Source: Lacticaseibacillus sharpeae JCM 1186 = DSM 20505
GTDB taxonomy: Bacteria; Bacillota; Bacilli; Lactobacillales; Lactobacillaceae
Assembly (NCBI RefSeq): GCF_001436225.1
Contig: NZ_AYYO01000011.1
Location: forward strand, 1 to 64,000
Length of the DNA: 64,000 nt
Direction: 5' to 3'
Below, one piece after another: positions 16,980-25,878 of the stretch. Both the position numbers and the translations under genes were made by a program. The number at the start of each line of letters is the position of its first letter. Within the stretch, counting starts at the first letter, position 1. Under the pieces are notes generated by a model. That model was not told the DNA's origin. It did not search any database and saw only the letters and a list, made by a program, of their open reading frames with translations.

Positions 16980-18741
16980 GCTGGAACAGCAAATTAACGC
17001 GCGGTTGCAAGCAATCTTGGCCGACTACGCGCAGACGCCAGAGTTGGCAGAGTTAGCGGCTGAAGTGGAGAGTAACCTGATGGCCGCAGTCATTGACAAG
17101 GTGGCGCAAGGCGAAGATGAAGCGGACGCCATTGACCAGGCCTTTGCCGAATTCGGCGACATCAAGGGGCTGGCGGACGAATTGGTCGCGGCGCAACCAC
17201 AAAGTGCCGCTGGTGCTGATCAAGCAGACACCGCTGACGCCGACGTGCATGACATTGCCCGGCGCGCCCGGAACATTGCGGCGGCAGCGGTGTCCTCAGC
17301 CGAGCGCGCAACGAAGCAGGCGGCGCGGATGCAAGCGCAGGCCAAGGAGCGGGCCGAGATTGCGACACAGCGAGCGGAAGAAGCCAAACAACGGGCCAGT
17401 GAGCAACAGGCGCGGGCTGAGGAACGCGCTGCGGATGCAAGCAAGCGCGCTGAAGAGGCTAAACAGCGCGCAGCCAAGATGCAGGCGCAAGCAGAGGAAA
17501 GGGCTGCGGCGGCCAAAGCGCGGGCAGAAGCAGCCAAGGCCAGAGCAGAGGCGGCGCGGAAACGGGCTGCAAGCGGTGACCACGACGGCATCCAGATTTA
17601 TGGCGACGCCCAGAGCATTTCCGTGAACGGACAGGTCGTTGGCGTCGACATTACGGCCGATGAAGCGGAGAACAAAATTAACAAGAGCGACGATCACCGT
17701 GTGGATGAACGGGTAGCACAGAACGTGATGCACGCGGCGATTGACGACATCAATACGATTGTCACCGACCACAAGCGCGATGACGTGGAGATCATTGCCA
17801 CTGATGATGATCAGATTACCGTCAGTGAATATTTCCACCGCTACCGGCCTGATTACAACGGGCGGATTACGCGCGCCGGCGATACCCTCACCATTGCCTC
17901 CGGGGTCCGTCCGCTGGGGGGGATTAGCCTCACGCTGGGGACTATCCACCTGGGTTTTTGGTCCCACATTGTCATTGCCATTCCGCGCACTTTCGCAGGT
18001 AAATTAACGCTGAAGAATGATGATGGCAACCTCAGTGTGCGCGATTTTGAACAGCCAACCGTGCTGTCAGCGACGAACAGTGACGGCAATATTGAACTAG
18101 TCGGCCTGGGCATCAAGGCCGTTGCCGCCGCGACGGCGGATGGTTATTTGGACTTACGGGAAAGTAAAGTGGAAACGGCGACCCTCACGTCCCAGGATGG
18201 CAATATTGAAGTCACCAACGTGCACGCGGAGCAGCTGAGTGCGCACACGGCGGATGGCGCCGTTACCGTGACCAACGTGCGGACAACGGGGGCATTCAAG
18301 GCGACCTCCGGGGATGGTAACGTCACGCTGCATAACGTGAACGGCGAGCAAGTTACGGCCAGCACCGCGGATGGTGACCTAAGCTTCAACGACGTTACGG
18401 GTAGCGAGCTAGCGGTGGCAACCGGTGACGGGGATGCAGACCTCCAGGCACTCTCTGGGGCCGGCAGTTTCACGACGGGCGATGGCGACCTCGATATTCA
18501 GTTCACCGCCGTGACCGGTGATATTACCGTTAAGTCCGGTGATGGGGATGTGGACTTGGTTCTGCCCCGGCAGTCCAGCTACACCTTCGACCTCCACGCC
18601 GGCGACGGCCATGTGGACCAGGCCGAAGACGATGTGCAATTCACTAAGCATGGTAAGCACCGCCGTCGCGGACAGAAGGGCGCGACGCCAACGTTTGCCC
18701 TCACTGCCGAGACCGGCGACGGTGATTTGCGCCTCCACTAA
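16963..18741 (+). CDS. HAAS-DUF4097 protein with long Ala/Arg/Glu coiled coil
   Basis: 592 residues. The N-terminal HAAS-like helical domain (about 1-70) carries DEADAIDQAFAEFGD. An unusually long charged helix (about 90-205) repeats A-x-x-R-A-E-E-A-K-Q-R patterns. The C-terminal right-handed beta repeat of DUF4097/adhesin type (about 280-590) has recurring A-T/S-x-D-G-N/D-I/V-x units. No signal peptide or transmembrane helix is evident, so it is probably cytoplasmic. It overlaps padR by 17 bases and is presumably its cognate partner. The coiled-coil insertion is longer than I would expect for the family. Confidence 0.85.
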   Translation: METNSELEQQINARLQAILADYAQTPELAELAAEVESNLMAAVIDKVAQGEDEADAIDQAFAEFGDIKGLADELVAAQPQSAAGADQADTADADVHDIARRARNIAAAAVSSAERATKQAARMQAQAKERAEIATQRAEEAKQRASEQQARAEERAADASKRAEEAKQRAAKMQAQAEERAAAAKARAEAAKARAEAARKRAASGDHDGIQIYGDAQSISVNGQVVGVDITADEAENKINKSDDHRVDERVAQNVMHAAIDDINTIVTDHKRDDVEIIATDDDQITVSEYFHRYRPDYNGRITRAGDTLTIASGVRPLGGISLTLGTIHLGFWSHIVIAIPRTFAGKLTLKNDDGNLSVRDFEQPTVLSATNSDGNIELVGLGIKAVAAATADGYLDLRESKVETATLTSQDGNIEVTNVHAEQLSAHTADGAVTVTNVRTTGAFKATSGDGNVTLHNVNGEQVTASTADGDLSFNDVTGSELAVATGDGDADLQALSGAGSFTTGDGDLDIQFTAVTGDITVKSGDGDVDLVLPRQSSYTFDLHAGDGHVDQAEDDVQFTKHGKHRRRGQKGATPTFALTAETGDGDLRLH

Positions 18742-18778
18742 TTGATTCATTGCGGCTGCTGACCGGACGCAATTGACT

Positions 18779-18811
18779 AAACCATCCTTGCACAAACAAG
18801 GGTGGTTTTTT
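18779..18811 (+). terminator. Terminator of the padR operon
   Basis: AAACCATCCTTG (18779-18790) with CAAGGGTGGTTT (18797-18808), one G-U pair, then T-run. Confidence 0.85.
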
Positions 18812-18888
18812 AATGCCAAATCCGCCGCGGCAATTGGCCAAATCTTGCGCAGATTTTCACTGGTGCCAGGGCCTGAATCCGCTCTGCG

Positions 18889-18897
18889 TGGTATGAT
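18889..18897 (+). promoter_or_regulatory. Extended -10 of the polyphosphate operon
   Basis: TG-G-TATGAT at 18889-18897, about 44 bases before the ATG at 18941. No clear -35 was seen. Confidence 0.4.
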
Positions 18898-18940
18898 GAG
18901 GTTAGTAAATTTGTCGGAAAAATTGTGGGAGGTTCGCCAA

Positions 18941-20470
18941 ATGAGCAGTCCAGAACGCGGGTTAGTTGTTATTACTTCACAAGGGGTGACGTTCTCCATT
19001 ACGAACCTGAATAATCTGACCACCATCGAGCGCGGGACGTATCCGGTGCCGGTGGGGGAAGAGATATTCGGGGATCACGTGTTGTCACCAGAAACAACCG
19101 GTGAGTTGCAGAATGCCTTGCAAGCGGTGAAGCAGCTGTTCCGGGATTATGGTGTGGGCACGTACGAGGTTTACGCCGGCCAGTCGTTCTTCGAGGGTGA
19201 GAACGCGGAGTTCGTGCGCGACCAGCTGTTTAACCGCACGGGGATGTGGGTGCACCGCCTGGCAATCACGGAAGAGGCGTACCACCGCACGTCGGCGGTC
19301 CGCCAGAACTTCCCCCATTTTGACCAAATGATTAAGGATGGGACCGTGCTGGTTGATATCGGTGGCGGGACCGTCGAGCTGATTGCCTTTAGTAACGGGA
19401 CCTTCAGCTTCGCCCGCAATCTGAACCTGGGGCCTTTGCGTGTGTTTGAAGTGATGAAGGACGTGCAAAACAGCGAGCCGAATTACGTCGAGGTCATGCA
19501 CGATTACATCGACAGTCGGCTGCTCGAGTTCATGCGCCTGTTGCCGCAGAAGCATGACTACCAGAACATGATTCTGACCGGTAGTGGCATGCGGCTGCTC
19601 GGCAACATGTGGCCGGAAGACGACAAGAACAAAATTGACCGCCACCACTTCCGCAAGCTCTACCACGAACTGACCCGTGCTAGTGACCAGTACATCAGCA
19701 GTACCTACAACATCGCACCGGGCCAGGTCAGCCAGGTGCTGCCAACGATTCTGTTGATTCACCAGCTGGTGCAGCGCCTCGACGCGAAGGACACCTGGCG
19801 CAGCAATCTGCGGCTCATCGACGGGCTGGAAGTCAACGCCGCGGTCAACGCCGATTCGCGCGCCGTCCACTTCGACCCCACTGAAACCACCCGCGCCAGT
19901 GCGCTGACTTTGTCTAACTGGTATCACGTTGACGCTAAGCACCGGGACACCACCGTTAAGTTCGCTCTGCAACTGTTCGACCGCCTACACAAGTTGCACG
20001 GGCTGGGCAAACGCGAGCGTTTGCTCCTGGAAACGGCGGCGCTGATTACCGACATCGGTAGTTACATCGACACCCATGATCACGCCGAGAGTTCCGATTT
20101 CATCATCCGCAACTCCGACATCATGGGCCTTAGTAGCCGTGAGCAGCGCATTGTCGCAACCATCGCGCATTACCACACCAGCGCGACACCACAACTGGAT
20201 ATGTCCGCGCTGCAGATGTTCAAGGGCGGCGACCGCCTAATTGTGGCCAAGCTATCCGCACTGCTGCGAGTGGCGGATTCGCTGGATACCAGTCGGCAGC
20301 AGAAGATTGATACTATCAGCGTGTCGACACGTAACGGCCAGGTCACCATCACGGCGCACACGCGGGAGAAGCTGGAGCTAGAGAAGTGGACCCTGGCACA
20401 GAAGGGGTACTTCTTTGAGGCCGTGTTCGGGATGCCAGTACGTTTGAAATGGAGGAATCCACAATCATGA
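18941..20470 (+). CDS. Exopolyphosphatase-like Ppx/GppA protein with HD domain
   Basis: 509 residues from ATG 18941, supported by GGGAGGT at 18927-18933. The N-terminal ASKHA fold has VLVDIGGGTVELIAFSNG (phosphate-2 loop) near residue 140. The C-terminal HD-type part (about 320-460) has TAALITDIGSYIDTHDH and ATIAHYHTS. The usual first phosphate motif (D-x-G-S-N-S) at the N-terminus is not present; the corresponding start reads GLVVITSQGVTFSITN. It may be a divergent or regulatory Ppx. It overlaps ppk by four bases (ATGA), the first gene of a ppx-ppk-ppx operon. Confidence 0.82.
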   Translation: MSSPERGLVVITSQGVTFSITNLNNLTTIERGTYPVPVGEEIFGDHVLSPETTGELQNALQAVKQLFRDYGVGTYEVYAGQSFFEGENAEFVRDQLFNRTGMWVHRLAITEEAYHRTSAVRQNFPHFDQMIKDGTVLVDIGGGTVELIAFSNGTFSFARNLNLGPLRVFEVMKDVQNSEPNYVEVMHDYIDSRLLEFMRLLPQKHDYQNMILTGSGMRLLGNMWPEDDKNKIDRHHFRKLYHELTRASDQYISSTYNIAPGQVSQVLPTILLIHQLVQRLDAKDTWRSNLRLIDGLEVNAAVNADSRAVHFDPTETTRASALTLSNWYHVDAKHRDTTVKFALQLFDRLHKLHGLGKRERLLLETAALITDIGSYIDTHDHAESSDFIIRNSDIMGLSSREQRIVATIAHYHTSATPQLDMSALQMFKGGDRLIVAKLSALLRVADSLDTSRQQKIDTISVSTRNGQVTITAHTREKLELEKWTLAQKGYFFEAVFGMPVRLKWRNPQS

Positions 20471-22647
20471 GTAAAAATCCGTTTGCTGATCCAAAATTCT
20501 ACACTAACCGGGAATTGAGCTGGATTAGTTTCAATGACCGGGTCCTTGATGAGGCGCGCGATAAGGCCAACCCGTTACTGGAACGGGTCCGGTTCCTAGC
20601 TATCACCCAGAGCAACCTGGATGAATTCTTTAACGTCCGCGTGGCGTCATTGCGCAAGTTGGTTTCGGTTGGCTACGGCAAGGCGGATGCGGCGGGGATG
20701 TCACCCAACGAGCAGCTGAACGCTATTGCCGAGGCCGTGCACAAGATGGTGGACAAGCAGTACAGCACCTTGTCCCGGTCCCTGATGCCGGCTTTGGCCA
20801 AAATCGGGATTAACGTGCACCAACCAAGTGAACTGACGGGCGAGCAGCTGGACTTCGTGGATGATTATTTCCACCAAGAACTCTACCCCATCCTGACGCC
20901 GCTGGCCGTTGACGTCTCCCGGCCGTTCCCGTTCATCGGGGACCACACCATGAACCTGGCGCTGCGCCTCGAGCGGCCCTCAGATAAGGACGACAAGCGC
21001 AACTTTGCGACCGTCCAGATTCCCGACAGCATGCCCCGGGTGATTCGCCTGCCCGGTACCGGCGATGATTTTGTCCTGCTAGAAGACGTGGTGCGCCAGT
21101 ACGTCGGCGAGTTGTTCGTCGGTGCGCGTATTCGCGAATCCGCGATGTTCCGGGTCACCCGGGACATGGGGCTGGATGTGGATGAAGAAGACACGTCCGA
21201 CCTCATGAAGGAAATCCAGCAGCAGCTCAAGAAGCGTGAACGCGGACGCGTTATGCGGCTGGAAGTTGAAAGCGACATGAGCAAGTCGCTGGAACGCTAC
21301 CTCGTCAAGCACATGGACATCGATACGCGTGATGTGTACCCGATTAACGGGCCCATCGACCTGCAGTATTTGAGCAAATTGGTGAAGAGTGTGGCGCCGC
21401 GGCCCGACCAGTTCTATCCGGAAGCCCAGCCATTCCTGGCGCCCCAGTTTAAGGATGAGTCGATTTTTCACCTCATCAAACAGCACGACTTGTTCTTGCA
21501 CCTGCCTTACGACAGCTTCACGCCCGTCGTTGAATTCATTCGTCAGGCAGCCACAGACCCCAAAGTGCTCGCGGTTAAGATGACGCTCTACCGGGTTTCC
21601 AGCAAGTCACCAATCATCAAGTATCTGAAGCAAGCTGCCGATAACGGCAAGCAGGTCACGGTGCTGGTGGAACTGAAGGCACGGTTCGATGAAGAAAATA
21701 ACGTGCACTGGGCCAAGGAACTTGAGCGCGCCGGCTGTCACGTTATCTACGGGCTGGTTGGCCTCAAGACCCACTGTAAGATTGCGCTGGTCGTGCGCCG
21801 CGAAGAAGACGGCATGCGCCGGTACATGCACATGGCGACCGGGAACTACAACGACGTGACGGCGCGGTTCTACACTGACATGGGCCTGTTCACCTGCAAT
21901 CCCGAAATCGGTGCGGACGCCAGCAACATCTTCAACATGCTGTCCGGCTTCTCGGAACCACCGTACTTCCACAAGTTGGTGATTTCTCCAGACGGCATTC
22001 GTGACTTCCTGTCGGACCGGATTGATGACGAAATCAAGGCGGCCAAGGCGGGGCGGCCGGCGGAGATTCACATGAAGATGAACTCACTGTCCGACCCGCA
22101 CATGATTCGCAAGCTCTACGCAGCGGGGGCGGCCGGCGTTAAGGTCGAGCTCATCGTGCGTGGTATCTGTGACCTTAAGGTGGGCATTCCGCACGTGTCG
22201 ACCAACATCGAGGTGCACTCGATTGTCGGCCGCTACCTGGAACACTCCCGGATATACGCGTTCTACGCGGACGGTGAGCACCAGGTATTCCTGTCCTCGG
22301 CCGACCTGATGACGCGTAACCTGTCGCGGCGGGTGGAAATCCTGTTCCCGATTCTGCAGGAAGACATTCGCCAGCAGGTCCGCAGCATCTTCAACCTCAT
22401 GTGGGACGACAACGCCAAGACGCGGGAGTTGCAGCCGGATGATACGTGGAAACGCAGCGAGCGGCGCGGCCGGACCGTGTTCAACGTGCAGGACTACTTC
22501 GTTGAGCACGCCGCCGATATGGCCACCGACCTGCTTGGCGTCGAGGAACCAGACGACGACCAGCAGACGGCCGGGCCCCGGCGGTTCATTCCGCTGACGG
22601 CACCAGAAGACCCAGATGCGGATGACGTGGACGACCCGGAAGCATAA
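20467..22647 (+). CDS. ppk: Polyphosphate kinase 1
   Basis: 726 residues, typical of PPK1. It transfers the gamma-phosphate of ATP to polyphosphate. An N-terminal domain (YTNRELSWISFNDRVLDEA) precedes two phospholipase-D-like domains. The catalytic histidine lies in RYMHMATGNYN and the second histidine in YLEHSRIYAF. The start at 20467 overlaps the upstream stop, with GGAGG at 20451-20455. It is flanked by two Ppx-type genes, so synthesis and breakdown of polyphosphate are co-expressed, as in other lactobacilli. Confidence 0.97.
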   Translation: MSKNPFADPKFYTNRELSWISFNDRVLDEARDKANPLLERVRFLAITQSNLDEFFNVRVASLRKLVSVGYGKADAAGMSPNEQLNAIAEAVHKMVDKQYSTLSRSLMPALAKIGINVHQPSELTGEQLDFVDDYFHQELYPILTPLAVDVSRPFPFIGDHTMNLALRLERPSDKDDKRNFATVQIPDSMPRVIRLPGTGDDFVLLEDVVRQYVGELFVGARIRESAMFRVTRDMGLDVDEEDTSDLMKEIQQQLKKRERGRVMRLEVESDMSKSLERYLVKHMDIDTRDVYPINGPIDLQYLSKLVKSVAPRPDQFYPEAQPFLAPQFKDESIFHLIKQHDLFLHLPYDSFTPVVEFIRQAATDPKVLAVKMTLYRVSSKSPIIKYLKQAADNGKQVTVLVELKARFDEENNVHWAKELERAGCHVIYGLVGLKTHCKIALVVRREEDGMRRYMHMATGNYNDVTARFYTDMGLFTCNPEIGADASNIFNMLSGFSEPPYFHKLVISPDGIRDFLSDRIDDEIKAAKAGRPAEIHMKMNSLSDPHMIRKLYAAGAAGVKVELIVRGICDLKVGIPHVSTNIEVHSIVGRYLEHSRIYAFYADGEHQVFLSSADLMTRNLSRRVEILFPILQEDIRQQVRSIFNLMWDDNAKTRELQPDDTWKRSERRGRTVFNVQDYFVEHAADMATDLLGVEEPDDDQQTAGPRRFIPLTAPEDPDADDVDDPEA

Positions 22648-22672
22648 CCCGGTACACTAATTAGGAGAAAAC

Positions 22673-23626
22673 ATGGCACATTTTGCAGTATTTGACCTCG
22701 GTAGTAACTCTGCCCGCATGTCGGTGTGGCGGATTGACGGCGGCGAACCCACGCCGGTTTTGAAGATGAAGGAAATGGTGCGCCTGTCCGAGGACATGGG
22801 GGATGAACGCATTCTGCGTGAACCCGCAATCGTGCGAACACTCGCCGCGCTCAAGAAGTTCAAGGACGCGCTTAATGGCTACGAAGACGTGACCATTAAG
22901 GCCTACGCCACGGCCGCAACCCGGCAGGCCCGCAACCAGAAGCTGTTCCTCAAGCGGGTGCAGGAAGAAGTCGGGCTCACCATCGAGGTCATTCCCGGTA
23001 CCAAGGAGGCTGAGCTGGATTACATGGGCGTCATCAACACGTTGCCCGTGCAGAATGCCCTGATTATTGATACCGGTGGCGCATCGACCGAGCTGATTCT
23101 GGTGCAGAACCGGAAGATGCAGAACCTAATTTCGATTCCGTTTGGCTCCGTGAACCTGACGGAACGCCACTTGCACAGTGATCCGGTCAAGGCCAGCGAG
23201 TTGTTCAACCTGATGGCGCACGTGAATAGCACGTTCAACGGTATCTGGTGGCTGCGCAAGGCCCAGAACCTGCCGCTCATTGCACTGGGTGGCTCCAACC
23301 GGACGCTCGCGAAGATTGAACGGCGCAAGGAACACTTCAAGAACTTCGAAGATATCCACGGTTACCGGATGCACACCAAGGAAATGAACAAGATTTTCGC
23401 GGAAATCCTGGATGCGGACCTCGAGCAGCGCAAGGCGATTCCCGGTTTGTCCAAGTACCGTGCGGATATTATCGTTGGCGGGTTAATCCCCGTCGTCACC
23501 ATGATGCGCTACCTGGATTCCGACCGCCTCGTGTTCTCCCAGAACGGCCTGCGTGAAGGGGCGTTGTACGAACACCTCAATGGCGTGCAGAAGGTAATTG
23601 GCGGCGCGACGGAAGTGGTAGAATAA
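22673..23626 (+). CDS. ppx: Exopolyphosphatase (Ppx/GppA)
   Basis: 317 residues. A canonical two-loop ASKHA phosphatase: FDLGSNSARMSVW at the N-terminus (phosphate-1) and ALIIDTGGASTELILV near residue 130 (phosphate-2), then GGSNRTLAKI. It removes terminal phosphates from polyphosphate or (p)ppGpp-type substrates. TAGGAGAAAAC precedes the ATG. It is the third gene of the operon and lacks the HD extension of the first Ppx gene. Confidence 0.93.
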   Translation: MAHFAVFDLGSNSARMSVWRIDGGEPTPVLKMKEMVRLSEDMGDERILREPAIVRTLAALKKFKDALNGYEDVTIKAYATAATRQARNQKLFLKRVQEEVGLTIEVIPGTKEAELDYMGVINTLPVQNALIIDTGGASTELILVQNRKMQNLISIPFGSVNLTERHLHSDPVKASELFNLMAHVNSTFNGIWWLRKAQNLPLIALGGSNRTLAKIERRKEHFKNFEDIHGYRMHTKEMNKIFAEILDADLEQRKAIPGLSKYRADIIVGGLIPVVTMMRYLDSDRLVFSQNGLREGALYEHLNGVQKVIGGATEVVE

Positions 23627-23653
23627 AAAAAGCCAGTGCGTGATTGCACTGAC
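23624..23653 (-). terminator. Terminator of the short peptide gene
   Basis: On the minus strand GTCAGTGC (23653-23646) pairs with GCACTGGC (23639-23632), then seven T. It starts 15 bases after the peptide stop codon. It overlaps the end of ppx. Confidence 0.75.
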
Positions 23654-23667
23654 CTTATATAAGTTGA

Positions 23668-23721
23668 CTAGTTGTTGTCGATGATAACACCGAGAAGTTC
23701 GAGTTCTTCGCTGGTAATCAT
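23668..23721 (-). CDS. 17-residue peptide, candidate signal for the Rgg regulators
   Basis: The minus strand encodes MITSEELELLGVIIDNN. A perfect AGGAGGTG (23734-23727) lies five bases before the ATG. A promoter (TTGCAT, 17 bases, TACATT) lies upstream and a terminator just downstream. It is therefore a complete short transcription unit, divergent from two tandem Rgg-like regulators. Short hydrophobic peptides encoded next to rgg genes often serve as pheromones that bind the regulator after export and re-import. This one is shorter than typical SHP precursors and has no basic N-terminus, so it could be an intracellular signal, a leaderless peptide or a leader ORF. The function is inference. 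Confidence 0.6.
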   Translation of the reverse strand: MITSEELELLGVIIDNN

Positions 23722-23817
23722 GTTTGCACCTCCTAGTCATAGCTAAACGTTGATGTCACCTTAAGCTTGCCGGCGGGGTGGCATTTTGTGTTGGCTAAGT
23801 ATTTTTGGTACGAAAAT

Positions 23818-23846
23818 AATGTATCAGCTGCGAAGTGACAATGCAA
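23818..23846 (-). promoter_or_regulatory. Promoter of the short peptide gene
   Basis: On the minus strand TTGCAT (23846-23841), exactly 17 bases, TACATT (23823-23818). The -35 overlaps the inverted-repeat arm TGACAATG at 23836-23843. Confidence 0.65.
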
Positions 23847-23917
23847 ATATTATGATAAAAAAAATAAGATAAAATTACATTGTCATCTAATAGTCGGTGA
23901 TTATTGTCAAAAACAAT
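23836..23917. promoter_or_regulatory. Repeated ATTGTCA motifs, candidate Rgg operators
   Basis: TGACAATG (23836-23843) and CATTGTCA (23878-23885) are perfect inverted arms. ATTGTCA recurs at 23903-23909, followed by ACAATG (23912-23917). They sit just upstream of and on the -35 of the peptide promoter, where Rgg boxes lie in other systems. Confidence 0.45.
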
Positions 23918-24034
23918 GCTTAATTAGAGAAATATAGGAAGGCGTGATTTTGCTATCTACGTAATTAATGTGCCGTTACTAAAGTTACAATTGTGTTTTA
24001 TTCGTTCACAGCCACGACTAAGGGGTTTCATTTT

Positions 24035-24063
24035 ATTCAGTTCTAAGCTGAATATGCTAAAAT
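24035..24063 (+). promoter_or_regulatory. Promoter and inverted repeat of the tandem rgg genes
   Basis: TG-C-TAAAAT (24055-24063) is an extended -10. ATTCAG (24035-24040) and CTGAAT (24048-24053) form an inverted repeat at the -35 position, a possible autoregulatory site. Confidence 0.45.
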
Positions 24064-24104
24064 TAGTAACATGATTTAGATAAATTCGGTTGGAGGTGAA
24101 GATA

Positions 24105-24974
24105 TTGGACAATAATCAACTGGGTGCGTACATTAAACGGGTGCGGACAGAACGCAAAATTCGAATTGATGCTGTCACGCCGGGGTCGGTGGCCAAACTG
24201 TCCCGGTTTGAAAATGGCAAGACCAATCTCAGCAATGAAGACTTATTCTTGGTGATGCAGCGACTCGGTGTTGGAATTGACGATTTAAAGTTGTCGTTTG
24301 TTCAGTATCAATCACCATTTGTTCGGTTTACCGAGGATTTTCTCCGCGAACGGCGGGAAATGACGTTGGCCCGGTTGAACGATTTGTGGCGTACTTACAC
24401 ACGTGCACACGTTGCGACCGGAAAACTGGCAGATGTTAATCAATTAATGTTTAAGGCCGTGCGCGCCCAGCTAATCACCAAAGAATTGGTGTTTCTTGAC
24501 TCTGAGGTTGAGCGGAAGGTCACACAGTTGCTACAGGCCAATGCGCATTGGCTACAATACGATTATGCGTTGTTCACGCTTGCCGTCCCTTTTTTGCAGC
24601 AACGTACTGTACTTAACTTGTTCACCCAAATGTTGAATGAAGCGGATCAGTATACAGACGCATATACTGATCAACGCGCCGTGGTCACGAGTGAAGTGGT
24701 CAAGACATTGCTGTTGCGAGGGGCCAAAGTAGAGTTAACCCAACCGGTCGTGCTTCTACGGCGGTTGCGTCCACATGAACTATGGGGCAATGATGCGATG
24801 ATGAAGCATTACTTGTTGGCACGGGCCGACGCTGTACTTAATGGCACTGAGGATGATGGGACAGTTGCGGAACTATTCCGCAGTCTTGATGTGCTGGGCA
24901 TGAGTAAAACCAAAAATTATCTGCAATTTATTAATAATGAAATTGACCGGGCGGAGAGTGAAGTTAATGACTGA
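24105..24974 (+). CDS. Rgg/GadR/MutR family regulator, first of two
   Basis: 289 residues from TTG 24105, chosen because GGAGGTG (24092-24098) is six bases before it. An N-terminal XRE helix-turn-helix (about 5-60; LGAYIKRVRTERK, KLSRFENGKTNLS) is followed by an all-helical Rgg C-terminal domain of normal length, the fold that binds short peptides. Codons are less GC-rich than in flanking genes, which may indicate acquisition. It overlaps the next rgg gene by eight bases and faces away from the 17-residue peptide gene. It probably regulates that peptide promoter. Confidence 0.85.
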   Translation: MDNNQLGAYIKRVRTERKIRIDAVTPGSVAKLSRFENGKTNLSNEDLFLVMQRLGVGIDDLKLSFVQYQSPFVRFTEDFLRERREMTLARLNDLWRTYTRAHVATGKLADVNQLMFKAVRAQLITKELVFLDSEVERKVTQLLQANAHWLQYDYALFTLAVPFLQQRTVLNLFTQMLNEADQYTDAYTDQRAVVTSEVVKTLLLRGAKVELTQPVVLLRRLRPHELWGNDAMMKHYLLARADAVLNGTEDDGTVAELFRSLDVLGMSKTKNYLQFINNEIDRAESEVND

Positions 24975-25863
24975 CACAAGCATGGGTTACTTCATCAAAC
25001 GTGTGCGCACGGCTCGCGGCATTGCTTTGAACGAGGTTGATTTTGATCTTTCAGTGTCTACTTTATCGCGAATCGAGAACGGGTTGGTGGAGACGACTAG
25101 TAGTCGACTTGGACCGCTCACGCAGGCTCTGGGCATTACATTCGATGATTTGACCCTGAACCACGTAATCAGCGTGGAACATCCGGATGCATGGGTCGGA
25201 CTGGCGGATACACATTGGGACGAGGCGACGACGCGTAGGTTGCTTAAAGAATTACAGGCGATGCGGCAACCAGAGACCGTGAACGGATTCCTCGATATTG
25301 CTGAATTGGTTGCCGCACGGTTGCTAACAATCCACGATGGTCTGAGTGCGGAGTTTACCAAGAGCGAATTACAGGTGCTCAACCAGTATTTTATGCAGCT
25401 ATCTGAATTTACGCGCATTGAGGGATTCATATTTCAGGCCATTGTGGAACATGTGCCAAGCAGGCTAAGTGCCGCATGGTTAGCGAAGTCGGTTGCGGTA
25501 ATTATGGCTAAATGGCAGGCTGTACCCAAAATCCAGATTCAGCAGATGGCGTCGCGACTTAATCGTGTTGGCGAACACGCAATCTTGGAGCGAGAGTGGG
25601 TAACAGCTGACCGGGTCATTGAACAGGCAGCGCAAATGAGTGCATTGTTGCCGGAGAATGTGACTTTACAGTACAACCTGGTTACGGTTAAAAAAATGCG
25701 GGCGATGTTGGCAAAGCCCAGCGCGCAAACCCGGGCAGAGTTCGCTAAAGTCATCAAGACTACCCGCTTGCTTTTTTCTGAAGCCACTTACCAGTACCTG
25801 CAAGACTACACGATTCAGCAGGGCTGGATGACCGCGGCCGATTTCGCCCCGGCACCGGATTAA
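24967..25863 (+). CDS. Rgg/GadR/MutR family regulator, second of two
   Basis: 298 residues from ATG 24967. An XRE helix-turn-helix (about 5-60; MGYFIKRVRTARG, STLSRIENGLVE) then a helical Rgg-type domain. It is clearly paralogous to the upstream gene in the HTH but divergent after it. The eight-base overlap implies coupled translation and matched amounts, so a heterodimer or an activator/antagonist pair is plausible. The ribosome site is weak (GGAG about ten bases before). A strong terminator follows. Confidence 0.85.
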   Translation: MTDTSMGYFIKRVRTARGIALNEVDFDLSVSTLSRIENGLVETTSSRLGPLTQALGITFDDLTLNHVISVEHPDAWVGLADTHWDEATTRRLLKELQAMRQPETVNGFLDIAELVAARLLTIHDGLSAEFTKSELQVLNQYFMQLSEFTRIEGFIFQAIVEHVPSRLSAAWLAKSVAVIMAKWQAVPKIQIQQMASRLNRVGEHAILEREWVTADRVIEQAAQMSALLPENVTLQYNLVTVKKMRAMLAKPSAQTRAEFAKVIKTTRLLFSEATYQYLQDYTIQQGWMTAADFAPAPD

Positions 25864-25878
25864 TTGCATAATTGATAA

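Noticed and set aside
23668-23721. Assigning the 17-residue peptide to a specific SHP, ComS or bacteriocin family
   Set aside because: It lacks the basic leader and the conserved C-terminal pattern of those families, so only a candidate signal is claimed.
23944-23964. A six-codon GTG ORF (MILLST) after AGGAAGG in the rgg upstream region
   Set aside because: SD spacing is only about one base, and there is no promoter or terminator linked to it. The minus-strand 17-codon gene is far better supported.
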